Below, in pieces: positions 1 to 10,200 of a stretch of 64,000 nucleotides of DNA. Source of the stretch: Namhaeicola sp039714555. GTDB taxonomy: Bacteria; Bacteroidota; Bacteroidia; Flavobacteriales; Flavobacteriaceae. A program made the position numbers and the translations under genes. The notes beneath the pieces were generated by a model, which saw only the letters and a program-made list of their open reading frames with translations, had not been told where the DNA came from and searched no databases. Location: NCBI GenBank assembly GCA_039714555.1, contig JBDLJB010000006.1, positions 1 to 64,000 of the forward strand, in the 5' to 3' direction. Within the stretch, counting starts at the first letter, position 1, and each line of letters starts with the position of its first letter.

Positions 1-151
1 TGATCTGAATCCTTTATCATTTTATCATTGTGTGTCTTGACCACTTCCCTTATTTGTACGTTTGTAATTTAACTTTTCTACATCTCGGACAAGAACTTGC
101 AAATAATATCACAAATGTCAAAATTTATAATATTTTAGTTTTTTTAGTTTT

Positions 152-1807
152 TCATTTTTTTGATTCTGACTCATTGGTGTTGGAGGAAGTTTTTTTAGTC
201 ATGTCCAAATATTTTTTCTGCAACTCATACGAATCCTTGTATTTGACTCTTAGTTCCGATAATTGTTTTTTTAATTTCACTACCACATCTGAATATTCGG
301 GATCATGGTAAACATTCTTCATTTCCTCTGGGTCTTTTATACGATCGTACAGTTCCCATTCATCTATGTCATAATAAAAGTGTGCTAACTTGTAATCCTT
401 GGTTACTATGCCATAATGCCTTTTTACCGAGTGCCATCCTGGATATTCATAATAGTGGTAATAAGCGGCTTCACGATTCCATCCCTGGGGTTCTTCTTTT
501 AAAAGAGGCATTAAAGATTCACCCTGCATATCAGCTGGAGGTTTTATTTGTGCAGCTTCTAAAAAAGTTTGAGCAAAATCCAGATTTTGCACCATATCTT
601 CATTGGTGATTCCCGCTTTGATTTGGTTGGGCCATCTGATCAACAATGGTGTTTTAAAAGACTCATTGTATATAAACCGCTTATCGAACCAGCCATGCTC
701 GCCGAGGTAAAAACCTTGATCTGAGGTATAAATGACCATTGTATTGTCGGCCAAACCCTTTTCATCAATGTAGTCCAGTACCCTGCCTATATTATCATCC
801 AAAGATGAAACACATGCCAGATAATCCTGCATGTATCGCTGGTATTTCCAACTCATTTTCTCCCTGTCAGTCATTCCTTTCCAATTGGTTTTAAAATCGG
901 TATTGATAGCTTCCAATATGGGTTCGTACAAGTTTTTTTGCTCTTCTGTTAGTCTGTTATAAGATTGTTTTAAGGCATATTCACCCTCAAAAACAATGGG
1001 GAGAATATCCGGCTCCACGCCACCCATTTCCTCGATCGTCTCGGGCATGATTTTGGAATCCTGTGTATAGTCCATATGATAGAGCAGATTCATTTCGGCC
1101 TTTTTGGCTGCAGTTCCTCTGTTTGTATAATCATCAAATAGCGTTTCGGGTTCTGGGAAGGATTTTTCAGAAAACTCTTTCATTTTTTCAGCACTGGGCC
1201 ACCAAGCCCTATGTGCTGCTTTGTGCATGTACATCATCATAAATGGCTTTGTTGTATCTCGTTTTTTGTCCAGCCAATTAAGTGCTAGATCAGTGATAAT
1301 ATCGGTCACATAGCCATTTATTATGGTATCACCCCTTGGAGTGATAAATTGGGGGTTGAAGTAACTGCCTTGCCCGGGTAAAATCATAAAATCATCCACC
1401 CCTTTAGGATTATTACCAAAATGCAGTTTACCGTACATTGCCGTTTGGTAACCTGCTTTTTGAAACAACTGAGGAAAAGTAACCTGAGTGGTGTCGAAAG
1501 GTGAGATGTTGTTTATTTTACCGTTGATGTGGGTGTGCTTGCCAGTGAGTATGGTTGCACGTGAGGGTGCACAAATTGAATTAGTCACACTTGCATTGGA
1601 AAAGAGTATACCTTCTTCTGCGAGTCTGTCAATATTTGGCGTTTGTATGAGTTTATCCGAATAGGCACTAATCGCTTGATAAGCATGATCATCTGACATA
1701 ATGAATAGAATATTAGGACGGGTTGCAGGTTCTTTTTCTTTCTCTTTGCAGGAAAATAGAATTAGTAATACAATAAGAGCAAAGATAAATTTTGCTGTTT
1801 GATTCAT
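152..1807 (-). CDS. Type I (formylglycine) sulfatase, lipoprotein
   Basis: Predicted to hydrolyse sulfate esters on a sugar or polysaccharide at the cell surface or in the periplasm. A hydrophobic stretch ends in the lipobox LILFSC, followed by the sulfatase metal-binding start PNILFIMSDD. The active-site motif C-A-P-S-R (Cys about residue 79 from this start) marks the cysteine type that must be converted to formylglycine. Further family blocks are YTSDQGFYLGEHGW and the C-terminal region, so the gene is full length (about 551 residues). I place the start at the ATG just before the signal peptide; an in-frame start 30 bases upstream would add a charged leader. It is the last visible gene of a minus-strand polysaccharide locus, about 160 bases after the DUF1080 gene. 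No sulfatase-maturing enzyme is in the window. The substrate cannot be read from the sequence. Confidence 0.93.
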   Translation of the reverse strand: MNQTAKFIFALIVLLILFSCKEKEKEPATRPNILFIMSDDHAYQAISAYSDKLIQTPNIDRLAEEGILFSNASVTNSICAPSRATILTGKHTHINGKINNISPFDTTQVTFPQLFQKAGYQTAMYGKLHFGNNPKGVDDFMILPGQGSYFNPQFITPRGDTIINGYVTDIITDLALNWLDKKRDTTKPFMMMYMHKAAHRAWWPSAEKMKEFSEKSFPEPETLFDDYTNRGTAAKKAEMNLLYHMDYTQDSKIMPETIEEMGGVEPDILPIVFEGEYALKQSYNRLTEEQKNLYEPILEAINTDFKTNWKGMTDREKMSWKYQRYMQDYLACVSSLDDNIGRVLDYIDEKGLADNTMVIYTSDQGFYLGEHGWFDKRFIYNESFKTPLLIRWPNQIKAGITNEDMVQNLDFAQTFLEAAQIKPPADMQGESLMPLLKEEPQGWNREAAYYHYYEYPGWHSVKRHYGIVTKDYKLAHFYYDIDEWELYDRIKDPEEMKNVYHDPEYSDVVVKLKKQLSELRVKYKDSYELQKKYLDMTKKTSSNTNESESKK

Positions 1808-1967
1808 TATTTGATACGATTTTTTAGTTTTATACATTTTTTTTTAAACCTATTACATTTTCATGATGAAAAGATTTTTCCCAATGCAGGGCGTTCGTTT
1901 GTATTTTCTTCAACCCATAATTTACCTTTCGGTAAGAAATAAATTGTGTCTTTTTCTCATAATGTGT

Positions 1968-2762
1968 TCAGTTTAGTTTTTTAATTTTTATGTTTTTAAA
2001 CCATATTGGGCTTGAGTGATCCTGAAACCCTATATATCCTTTTTTAAAGCTACCATACACTGATGCATCTTTCCATTTTCCGGCATTCTTTTTGGCATGC
2101 CATTTATCTGTCCATGGTTTAAAGGAAAGTACCATTTTACCGTTCAGCCAGTGTTCTACTCTTTCCTCAGTAAATACAATTTTAGTGGAATTCCATTGGC
2201 CAACCGGATGCAATACCTTTTGAGCCGGGTCTGCTGCATGCATTGCATAATCTGATGCTGTTTTCTGTAAAGGGTGCAGTTGAGAAGGGTTCTCAAACCC
2301 TACACTGGTATTGTAAGCTGTCAAATCGTGAATGTCTGCATAATTTTCATCATCTATTAATTGGTATTCAGGAGAAATGTCCGGAGGTCCCATGTCTGAA
2401 ATGTTTTCTTTTAAATGATAAAAAATACCACTATTACCACCTTTAGGAAGTTTCCATTCTACATACAATTCAAAATTCTCAAATTCCTCTGCGCCATAAA
2501 TAATATCTATTCCTCCGGTATAGTCTTGTTCTAATCCCAGTTCAGTGTTAAAAGTTAGCATACCGTCCTCGGCAACCCAGCCTGGAGGTAAAACGTCTCC
2601 GTTATAAGCTCTCCATCCTTCTGTGCTTTTTCCATCAAAAAGATATATCCATTCTGAAGCTTGTTGGGGTTGATTTTCTGAGTTCTCTTTTTTTGGTTTG
2701 TTTTGACAGGCCATCAAAGTAACCAGAAATCCTGCAAATAAAAAACTTATTGTTTTTTTCAT
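1968..2762 (-). CDS. DUF1080 lipoprotein (3-keto-disaccharide hydrolase-like)
   Basis: A 264-residue lipoprotein: signal peptide with lipobox LMAC, an acidic/Asn linker, then one DUF1080 domain. The domain starts at WIYLFDGKSTEGW and ends with GYIGFQDHSSPIWFKNIKIKKL, both typical of the family's concanavalin-like fold. Family members include 3-keto-glycoside hydrolases; others are uncharacterised. Here it sits next to a Gfo/Idh oxidoreductase and a TIM-barrel protein, the partners expected for a pathway that oxidises a sugar at C3 and then breaks the glycosidic bond. That assignment is inference from context; the domain call itself is firm. Confidence 0.9.
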   Translation of the reverse strand: MKKTISFLFAGFLVTLMACQNKPKKENSENQPQQASEWIYLFDGKSTEGWRAYNGDVLPPGWVAEDGMLTFNTELGLEQDYTGGIDIIYGAEEFENFELYVEWKLPKGGNSGIFYHLKENISDMGPPDISPEYQLIDDENYADIHDLTAYNTSVGFENPSQLHPLQKTASDYAMHAADPAQKVLHPVGQWNSTKIVFTEERVEHWLNGKMVLSFKPWTDKWHAKKNAGKWKDASVYGSFKKGYIGFQDHSSPIWFKNIKIKKLN

Positions 2763-2801
2763 TTGTTTAAGGCTAATTTTTATGTTTTTAGAATTATCCG
2801 T

Positions 2802-4151
2802 TTAAATAACTTTCATTTGAACAGGATCCCATTGAATAAATTTATTATTAAAATAACTATCATTACATAAAAGCGCAGGAGCTGCAGCCCGGAATCCAAA
2901 AACAGGATCTTCTATAACTGTACCGTTATTTCTTATCGCATTGATAAGGTTTCCATGATGGTCATAATGAGCCCCTCTGTAGCCGTTTTCAGCTTTATAA
3001 ATTACTTCATTAGGCGGTAATATTTTCTTTCGTTCGGAAATTTCAGCTTTTCCTTCATTCATTTTTTGTAATGCAAAAGGGTCTTCTTCCCAGACATCAT
3101 TAGTTCTTAAAACCACTTCTTCCCATTTTACATCCATAGAGCCTTTGCTTCCTACAATACGCAGGTAAGTAGTGCCACTAGTTCCGTCAACAAAATTGCA
3201 ACGTAAAGACAAATTAAACCCTTTGTGTTCTGGAGCTTCCGGGTAATTAAAAGACCCAAGCAATACATCCGGAACTTCTCTCCCATCTTTCCAATAGCGT
3301 AATCCTCCAAGTGAAGCAATTCTGTCGGGACCTTTAGAATTAGTTATAAAATGTAAACTAGAAAATAAATGCACAAATAGATCTCCCGACATTCCAGTGC
3401 CATAATCTAAATAATTTCGCCATCTAAAAAAGCGGAGTGGATCGAAATCTCGTTGTTTCGTATTTGAAATATATCGTTTCCAATTAACTGTATCTAAAGA
3501 AGCGTCTTCAGGAATAGCATATTGCCAGGCACCTATAGGAGAATGCCTTGCCCAAAAACCTTCGGCATAATTAATATCGCCAATAGCACCGGCTGCTAAT
3601 AATTCTTTTGCTTTTTCATTACCAAGTGACGATAAACCTTGACTGCCTACCATGAATATTTTTCCTGATTTTTTCCAGGCATTAATTAATTGATGCCCCT
3701 CACCGACACTATGAACCATAGGCTTTTCGCAATATACATGCTTACCGGCGTTTAAAGCATCAATAGAGATTTGTTTATGCCAATGATCGGGCGTTCCAAT
3801 AATAACGACATCAATATCTTTTCGGCGTAATATATCTTTATAATTATCTGTAGTATATAATGTATTGCCAAATGCTTTCTTTGCTTGTGTAATTCGTCCA
3901 GAATACAGATCACAAACGGCCACAATATTAACTCCTTTGTGTTGTAGTGCTGTTTTCATATCTTCCATACCCATTCCTCCAGCACCTATGAGCGCATAAT
4001 TCAATTGTTCTTTATCTGACAATTGATGGTTGCGTTTCATTAGTTGAAAGGTTGATGTTGTAGCATTTGCTGCAATTGTTGGCGCTGATAATATTCCTAA
4101 GCCTGCCAATCCGGCTTTTTTAATAAATGTTCTTCTTGTTTTATTACTCAT
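2802..4151 (-). CDS. Gfo/Idh/MocA oxidoreductase, TAT-exported
   Basis: NAD(P)-dependent sugar oxidoreductase family. A twin-arginine leader (TRRTFIKKAGLAGLG) opens the protein, so it is probably exported folded with its cofactor. The Rossmann part begins with YALIGAGGMGMEDM, and the family motif CEKPMVHSVGEG lies after the second half of the nucleotide fold; the C-terminal beta-sheet domain is complete. I start at the ATG immediately before the TAT motif; an upstream in-frame ATG would add 14 residues of Ile-rich sequence that spoils the leader. It lies about 40 bases upstream of the DUF1080 gene. A likely role is oxidation at C3 of a glycoside (glycoside-3-dehydrogenase); this is inferred from the neighbours. 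Confidence 0.9.
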   Translation of the reverse strand: MSNKTRRTFIKKAGLAGLGILSAPTIAANATTSTFQLMKRNHQLSDKEQLNYALIGAGGMGMEDMKTALQHKGVNIVAVCDLYSGRITQAKKAFGNTLYTTDNYKDILRRKDIDVVIIGTPDHWHKQISIDALNAGKHVYCEKPMVHSVGEGHQLINAWKKSGKIFMVGSQGLSSLGNEKAKELLAAGAIGDINYAEGFWARHSPIGAWQYAIPEDASLDTVNWKRYISNTKQRDFDPLRFFRWRNYLDYGTGMSGDLFVHLFSSLHFITNSKGPDRIASLGGLRYWKDGREVPDVLLGSFNYPEAPEHKGFNLSLRCNFVDGTSGTTYLRIVGSKGSMDVKWEEVVLRTNDVWEEDPFALQKMNEGKAEISERKKILPPNEVIYKAENGYRGAHYDHHGNLINAIRNNGTVIEDPVFGFRAAAPALLCNDSYFNNKFIQWDPVQMKVI

Positions 4152-4289
4152 GATTTTTATAATTATAATTCTTCTAAATAAATATTGCGCCATCTCACTT
4201 TAATGCCTCCTCCAACATGGAATTGAAGTGCTATAATCAGTGCTAAAACAGCAATTTAGTTGAAGTATTTATTTAAATTGATTTTTAAA

Positions 4290-5339
4290 CTAGTGAAGCT
4301 CCTTAAACACCTTCTCCAACAGAGCTTTGGTTGCTTTGATCCCTTCGTCTTCTGAAAGGGTTGTCCCTTCGTATTCAATCCCTATATCTCCTTTATAACC
4401 AAATTCCTTTACAATTCTCATGATTTTGAGATAATCAGAGTGGATTTCGTTTCCCTGATCGTCAAAATCATTCGATTTTGCACTAACTGCTTTTGCAAAG
4501 GGCATAAGCTCGGTTATTCCTTTATAGCGATTATACGCTTTGGCACAATATTTACGCTCAGGACCGTATTCAATACAGAAATTTCCAAAATCAGGAAGTG
4601 TTCCTACATTTTCCATTCCTACATCGGTCATGACCCCGGAAAGCCAGTTGCCATCTGATGAGAATCCTCCGTGATTTTCAGCAATTATATTGATACCTTT
4701 TGAGGCCCCATACGCTCCCAACTTGGTGAGCCCATCGACTGTATTGGCAGCTACCTTTTCTGGTGTGCCTTCTCCTTTAGCATCAAAAACGATGCCTTCT
4801 CCTGTAGTATTTACTCGTATGGAGTGTGCACCCAAAAATTTAGCTATATCTACCCAGGGATAGTGGCTCTCCACAACTTTCATGCGTTTTTCTGGATCGG
4901 CTTCACCGAGGTTGCCCAGACCGTCACACATAATCAATCCTACGGTAACTCCTGCTTCTTCACATTTCTTCTTGAACTCAGTCCAGTACGCTTCATCATT
5001 AGCCTTGCTGAAATACATGGTATTCACAAGTTCGATGGAGTATATCCCATAGCCGGCAGCAACTTTTGGAAAATCCAGGGGATCCAGTTCACCCTGCAGT
5101 ACTGAATCGGGAGACACCTTAAGCATTCTGGTGAATTCCTTATAGTCACTAACGGCTTCACCGAAATAGGCCTTATGCAATGACCATTGGGCTAAAGAAA
5201 TCTGGAAATCACTAACCGCTTCGATTTTGATGTCTTCAGCTGTATCGGCCTTGTTAGATTTAGTATCCTTACACGACACTATAAAAGCCATGATTAGAAT
5301 CATCAGGACTCTTACTTGTTGTTGAAATAGTTTTTTCAT
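4290..5339 (-). CDS. Sugar phosphate isomerase/epimerase-like TIM barrel, lipoprotein
   Basis: A 349-residue lipoprotein (lipobox FIVSC) with an AP-endonuclease-2/xylose-isomerase-like TIM barrel. Recognisable strand ends with metal-binding residues are IIAENHGGF, LPDFGNFC and the final GDIGIEYEG. In Bacteroides, TIM-barrel proteins of this class act beside DUF1080 and Gfo/Idh proteins on 3-keto sugars (lyase or isomerase steps), so that role is plausible here. Base composition is clearly richer in G+C than the core genes (27 of 60 bases at 4741-4800, against 18 of 60 at 23941-24000), suggesting recent transfer. Exact reaction unknown. Confidence 0.87.
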   Translation of the reverse strand: MKKLFQQQVRVLMILIMAFIVSCKDTKSNKADTAEDIKIEAVSDFQISLAQWSLHKAYFGEAVSDYKEFTRMLKVSPDSVLQGELDPLDFPKVAAGYGIYSIELVNTMYFSKANDEAYWTEFKKKCEEAGVTVGLIMCDGLGNLGEADPEKRMKVVESHYPWVDIAKFLGAHSIRVNTTGEGIVFDAKGEGTPEKVAANTVDGLTKLGAYGASKGINIIAENHGGFSSDGNWLSGVMTDVGMENVGTLPDFGNFCIEYGPERKYCAKAYNRYKGITELMPFAKAVSAKSNDFDDQGNEIHSDYLKIMRIVKEFGYKGDIGIEYEGTTLSEDEGIKATKALLEKVFKELH

Positions 5340-5418
5340 TTTGATTTAATTTATAATATATTAATAAGACTAATTTACTTTCATATAAAAAACTGAGGTT
5401 TTTAATAATTTTTACAAG

Positions 5419-5505
5419 TTAGTACTGCTCCCAACTATTAATATTGAGTTCAAGTAAAACAGGTTGTGGAGAAAAATTGGCGTGGTTATTATCCTTCATT
5501 TTCAT
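5419..5505 (-). CDS. Possible microprotein or gene remnant (28 aa)
   Basis: A short minus-strand frame opening with ATG and ending TAA; the end reads LLELNINSWEQY, which looks more protein-like than random A/T-rich sequence. An in-frame stop lies a few codons upstream of the ATG. It could be a real microprotein or the last exposed part of a lost gene between susD and the enzyme genes. I do not recognise it, and coding is uncertain. Confidence 0.2.
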   Translation of the reverse strand: MKMKDNNHANFSPQPVLLELNINSWEQY

Positions 5506-5597
5506 ATCATGGTTTGCAATTATATTTTATCTTTTACCAGCTCCTCTTAAAAAGTAAAACTAAAAGTAAAAGTTCACATTAGGTTGAAGAAGTATAT

Positions 5598-5632
5598 TGC
5601 ACCCCATTACTAAATTATTTTTATGGGGTGCA
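5598..5632 (-). terminator. Stem-loop downstream of susCD
   Basis: A perfect 10-bp inverted repeat, TGCACCCCAT and ATGGGGTGCA, with a 15-base loop. It lies about 155 bases past the susD stop codon on the transcribed minus strand. There is no clean U-run after it, so it may be a terminator, or a processing/stabilising hairpin that lowers enzyme expression relative to susCD. Confidence 0.55.
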
Positions 5633-5786
5633 TCAACTAACTCAAACCAATTTAAAAAAATTCTTATAAACCTCTCTTTCTGTTTTAGATTCTTGTACAA
5701 TCTTCATGCTATCCTTGAAATTGGTAATAAAAAGGATAAGCCTTTTCAGAAAAGTTTTCTTTTCACTCATCGTCAGGTTAATACCG

Positions 5787-7241
5787 TTAATACCCCTCAT
5801 TCTGTGTTAGATTGGGATTACGATCAATCTCTGTTTGTGGAATTGCATATCGAACATGATAATCATTGGCGGGTTTACCCCTTTCAATTGCCATTTGAAT
5901 GAATTTACCATGCCTTATCAAGTCTTGCCTTCTTAGTGCTTCTGTATGGAATTCCCTTCCTCTTTCATCCAGGATAAAATCTCTTAGCCCTTCTTTACCC
6001 GGGAAGTCACCTACAGCAAATGTGGTTACACCGGCAGCTTGCCTAATCATATTCAAAAGATCAACGGATTCTTGGTTTGGCCCACTGATTTCATTCAATG
6101 CTTCAGCACGTGACAAAAGAATATCTGCATATCTGATAAAAGGAAAATCATCAGCCGATCTACTGATATCTTGATTAGGATACTCTGGAAATTTCAAACT
6201 TCTGGCATTATCCTCACCAAGTATAATCGTTTCACCTTCTGCATTTACAAATTCAAATAGGAATGCGTTTAATCGTTCATCTTCAGCGTCAAAAAGCTCT
6301 AAAAATGCTGACCATATTTTAAATTCAGCAGCAAATATAGCCCGTGGAGGATATTCCCATTGATAACCCCTTGGAACCACATGACTTAGCCATCCGTCTC
6401 CTGTGACATTATCCGGCGTGTCAGACATTACAGAGACAAATATAAACTCATTATCACGTTGATTTTCAGGACTAAATAGTTCTGTTCTATCACCTTCTGT
6501 AAACAAATCATATGCTCCAAGATTCATGACTTCCATAGCAGTTGTGGCAGCTTCTTGCCATTTCTTGGTCATCATATAAAATTTGGTCAAAGCCCCTAAT
6601 GCCGCTCCTTTTGTTGGACGTCCGTACTGGTCTCTGGGAGGGCTTACGGGAAGAACATCGCTAGCAGCAATAAACTCATTTTCGATGAATGAAATCATTT
6701 CCTCTTCGGTTGAGCGACTAGGGCGGTCATTTACATTTGTTTGACTTGTAGTAATAAGAGGAACTGGACCAAAAAAGTCATATAAAAGATAATAATTGTA
6801 TGCTCTTAAGAATCTGGCTTCGGCCAATATCTCTTGTTTTCTAGTTTCATCCATCTCTACAGAGGGGGCATTATCTATTACAGTATTTGCCTTAAAAATC
6901 CCACGATATCGTCTTTCCCACCAAAGTCTCACCCATTGATGCGAAGATGTCCAAGAGAATTCTTCAATAGGCTGGTTGTGGGTAAAAATTCCTCCACCCC
7001 GTTCAAAATGAATATCTGTATTTACTTCTCCAAGAGTTACTGCGTCACGGGTTATATCGCTATATCTCAATTCTCCATAAACGGAATTAAGAACAACTTC
7101 AACATCTTCAGCCGTGTTAAAAAAATCTGCTGGACTCAATGTGGTAAATGTTTTCTCATCCAACCTATCTTCACAAGCTATAAATAAGGGCAGCACAAAA
7201 GCCATTAACAAAAGTGTGCAATATAATTTTATCGTTTTCAT
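5787..7241 (-). CDS. SusD/RagB-family outer-membrane lipoprotein
   Basis: Surface glycan-binding partner of the SusC channel. The signal peptide ends in the lipobox FIAC, followed by the usual SusD opening (LDEKTFTTLSPADFFNT). The TPR-like helices and C-terminal RagB region are present, including DFILDERGREFHTEALRRQDLI and a typical ending with IPQTEIDRNPNLTQNEGY. Length (484 residues) is normal. The start lies three bases after the susC stop codon, so the two are translationally coupled. Ligand is unknown; the sulfatase downstream suggests a sulfated glycan. Confidence 0.95.
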   Translation of the reverse strand: MKTIKLYCTLLLMAFVLPLFIACEDRLDEKTFTTLSPADFFNTAEDVEVVLNSVYGELRYSDITRDAVTLGEVNTDIHFERGGGIFTHNQPIEEFSWTSSHQWVRLWWERRYRGIFKANTVIDNAPSVEMDETRKQEILAEARFLRAYNYYLLYDFFGPVPLITTSQTNVNDRPSRSTEEEMISFIENEFIAASDVLPVSPPRDQYGRPTKGAALGALTKFYMMTKKWQEAATTAMEVMNLGAYDLFTEGDRTELFSPENQRDNEFIFVSVMSDTPDNVTGDGWLSHVVPRGYQWEYPPRAIFAAEFKIWSAFLELFDAEDERLNAFLFEFVNAEGETIILGEDNARSLKFPEYPNQDISRSADDFPFIRYADILLSRAEALNEISGPNQESVDLLNMIRQAAGVTTFAVGDFPGKEGLRDFILDERGREFHTEALRRQDLIRHGKFIQMAIERGKPANDYHVRYAIPQTEIDRNPNLTQNEGY

Positions 7242-7244
7242 ATT

Positions 7245-10200
7245 TTAAAATATTATGTTAATTCCAGTTGAAAATATCCTTGCAAGTGGATATGCGTTAT
7301 AGTCAATCCTAACATTTGAAGTACCCAATACATTAACATCGGGATCATAACCTTTATATTTGGTAAAGGTCACCAGGTTTTGACCTGAGGCATAAATAGA
7401 TACCGAAGAGATTCCCTTTATTTTTATATTTGGGAAGGAATAGGTCAACCTAACATTCCTCAATCTTAAAAATGAAGCATCTTCAACCACCCTGCTATTA
7501 AAATCGAAGGCACGAGATGGGTTTACAAATGAGGGATGTTCGTTCGTAGGGTTATTAGGCGTCCATCTGTTTAATACATACCTTTGTCTATTCCTCAAGT
7601 CGTCTATTGGGTTTTCAGAATCGATATTGGTGAAATTGGCTAATTCAAAACCGAATTTTCCCTCCAGGAAAACATCCAATGATATTCCTTTATAGCTGAA
7701 AGAATTGTTGAACCCCAATGTAAAATCTGGGAATGGGTCTCCTAAAACGGTCCTGTCATCATCATTTATCACTCCGTCATTATTTACATCCTTAAACTTT
7801 CTACCTCCCGGAGCGGCAAGCACCTGAGTAGGAGAACTATCCACTTCTTGTTGAGATTGAAAGACTCCCTCAAACTGATAACCATAATAGGAATTGATAG
7901 GTTTGCCGACTTCCAACAATGTGTAGTCTGTTATAAATCTGGTATCACCTTGAAGAATTCTTGGCAATTCACCAAGATTAGTAACTTCATTCTTCAATGT
8001 TGCAAGATTCAGATCTGTTGTCCAAGAAAAATCACCTTCAAAATTGCGTGAAGAAATATTAAGTTCAAAGCCACTATTTCTAGTGTCTCCAACATTCTGC
8101 AAAGAATTAGAAAACCCTGTTGTTGTAGGAACGGGCAATAGGAGTAATAAGTCTCTAGTATTGTTTTGGAAATATTCCACCGATCCTGATATTCGATTGT
8201 TAAGAATCCCAAAATCTACTCCTAGATTAAATGATTCTGTTGTTTCCCACTTAAGATCTGGATTTGCCAATTGAATTGGGGCAATGGATTGAAATTCTAT
8301 CCCATCAAATACAGCAATCGGCCCTGACCCCAAGAGTACCAGAGATCTTCCATTGTCGATTTCCTGGTTTCCACTTAATCCATAACTTACCCTAAGTTTC
8401 AGATTGGAGATGGGACTTTCATCGGAATAAAATGATTCGTTTGAAATATTCCATGCCAAAGCACCCGATGGGAAGTAGGCAAATTTATTATTTTCACCAA
8501 ACCTTGATGATCCATCTGCTCTAAAAGAAGCGGACAACAAATACTTGTTATCAAAACTATAATTCACCCTTCCAAAGCCTGAGATAATGGTGTTTTCTCC
8601 TTTAAAAGATCCAACATCAAATTTAGTAGGATCTCCTGCTCCTAAATTATTTGAACCAAATGAAGTTGTTGGGAAGTTCTGGGCTGAAGCATTAAAACCA
8701 GAGTTAACGAATTCTTGATAAGAATAACCCCCAAGAAGGTTCAATACGTGTTTGGTATTGATTACCTTATTGTACTCTCCTGTAAATTCAAACAAATAAC
8801 TATTGAATTCCACTAAACTTTGGGTAGCCCTACCTTCAGCAAGAACTCCTCTTTGGGTAAGTGTGTTTAGAAACAAATCACCTCGTGAGATTCTTTGATC
8901 ATAACCTATATTGATTTTTGCTTTCAAATCTTTTAATATTTCAGATTCAATGAAGGCATTTCCATATATACGTGTACTTTTTATAAACTCATCGATAGTT
9001 TTTGCTTGGGCAACTGAATTACTCAAATCCTGCAAACTGGTTGAAAAACTTCCATCGTCATTATATACAGGCAATGTAGGGGGTAGCTGTAATGCAGTTG
9101 CAATTACACCTGCAGAGGCATTTTCCCCAACTCCTAAGGGTACTTTGTTATCTTTCTCTGAACTATTATTCAAGTTAATTCCTAATTTTATTTTTTCACC
9201 AATAGAATGAATAAGATTCACCCTTCCAGACAATCTCTTAAAACCAGTATTTATGACTATTCCATCCTGATCAAAATAATTAAGCGACAAATAATACTGG
9301 GTGTCATTAGACCCTCCGGAAAATGAAAGACGATGATCTATGATTGGAGCTGAGCGCAACACCTCATCTTGCCAATTTGTTCCCAAGCCTATTTGATTAA
9401 AATCTTCTTGACTAAATGGGGGTTCATTACCTCTGTCTATATGTACATCATTGTAAAATGACATATATTCTTGCGCGTTCATTATATTCAGTTTCTTTGC
9501 GGCGGATTGAAAACCGATAGAAGCATTGTAATTAATTTCCAAGCCAGTGTTTTTTCGACCTTGCTTGGTAGTAATTAGAATAACCCCATTTGATCCCCTA
9601 GCTCCGTATATTGCAGTAGCTGAGGCATCTTTTAACACTTCAATTGATTGAATGTCAGAAGGATTTAAAGAATTCCCGGGGTTAGCACCTGGAAGCCCAT
9701 CAATAACATATAGAGGCTCGTTTCCAGCAGTGATGGAATTCGTTCCCCGTATCCTAATTGAAAAGCCTCCCCCTGGTTCGGCACTGGATTGCGTAATTTG
9801 TACACCTGGAATTCTTCCTTGGAGGATTTGGTCAACCGATACTTGTGAATCAGAATTTAATTTATCCCCTCGTATTGAACTGACCGCCCCGGTCAAATCA
9901 CTTTTTTTCACAGTTCCATAACCAATTACTACTATCTCGTCTAAACTGTCTTTATCCTCTTTCATCTCGACAGTAATAGTTGTTTGTCCGTTAAGAGCCA
10001 ATTCTTGGGTGGTAAAACCAATATACGAAATCACCAAAATAGCATCTTCACTACTTGTAACAATAGAAAAATTACCATCAAAATCTGTAACAGTTCCAAT
10101 TGATGTTCCTTTTATAAGTATTGATGCTCCGGCTAAAGGTACTCCATTTTCATCGCTAACAGTACCCTTGATTTCACGTTGTTGTTGTTTGGTGAAATTG

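Larger units (their letters stand above)
5340..5786. other. Non-coding gap between susD and TIM-barrel gene
   Basis: A 447-base stretch with no convincing long gene. It holds a strong stem-loop at 5598-5632 and one 28-codon minus-strand frame at 5419-5505, both listed separately. A run with the motif GTAAAACTAAAAGTAAAAG lies at 5554-5573 and resembles A-rich repeats found elsewhere in the window. Confidence 0.6.
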
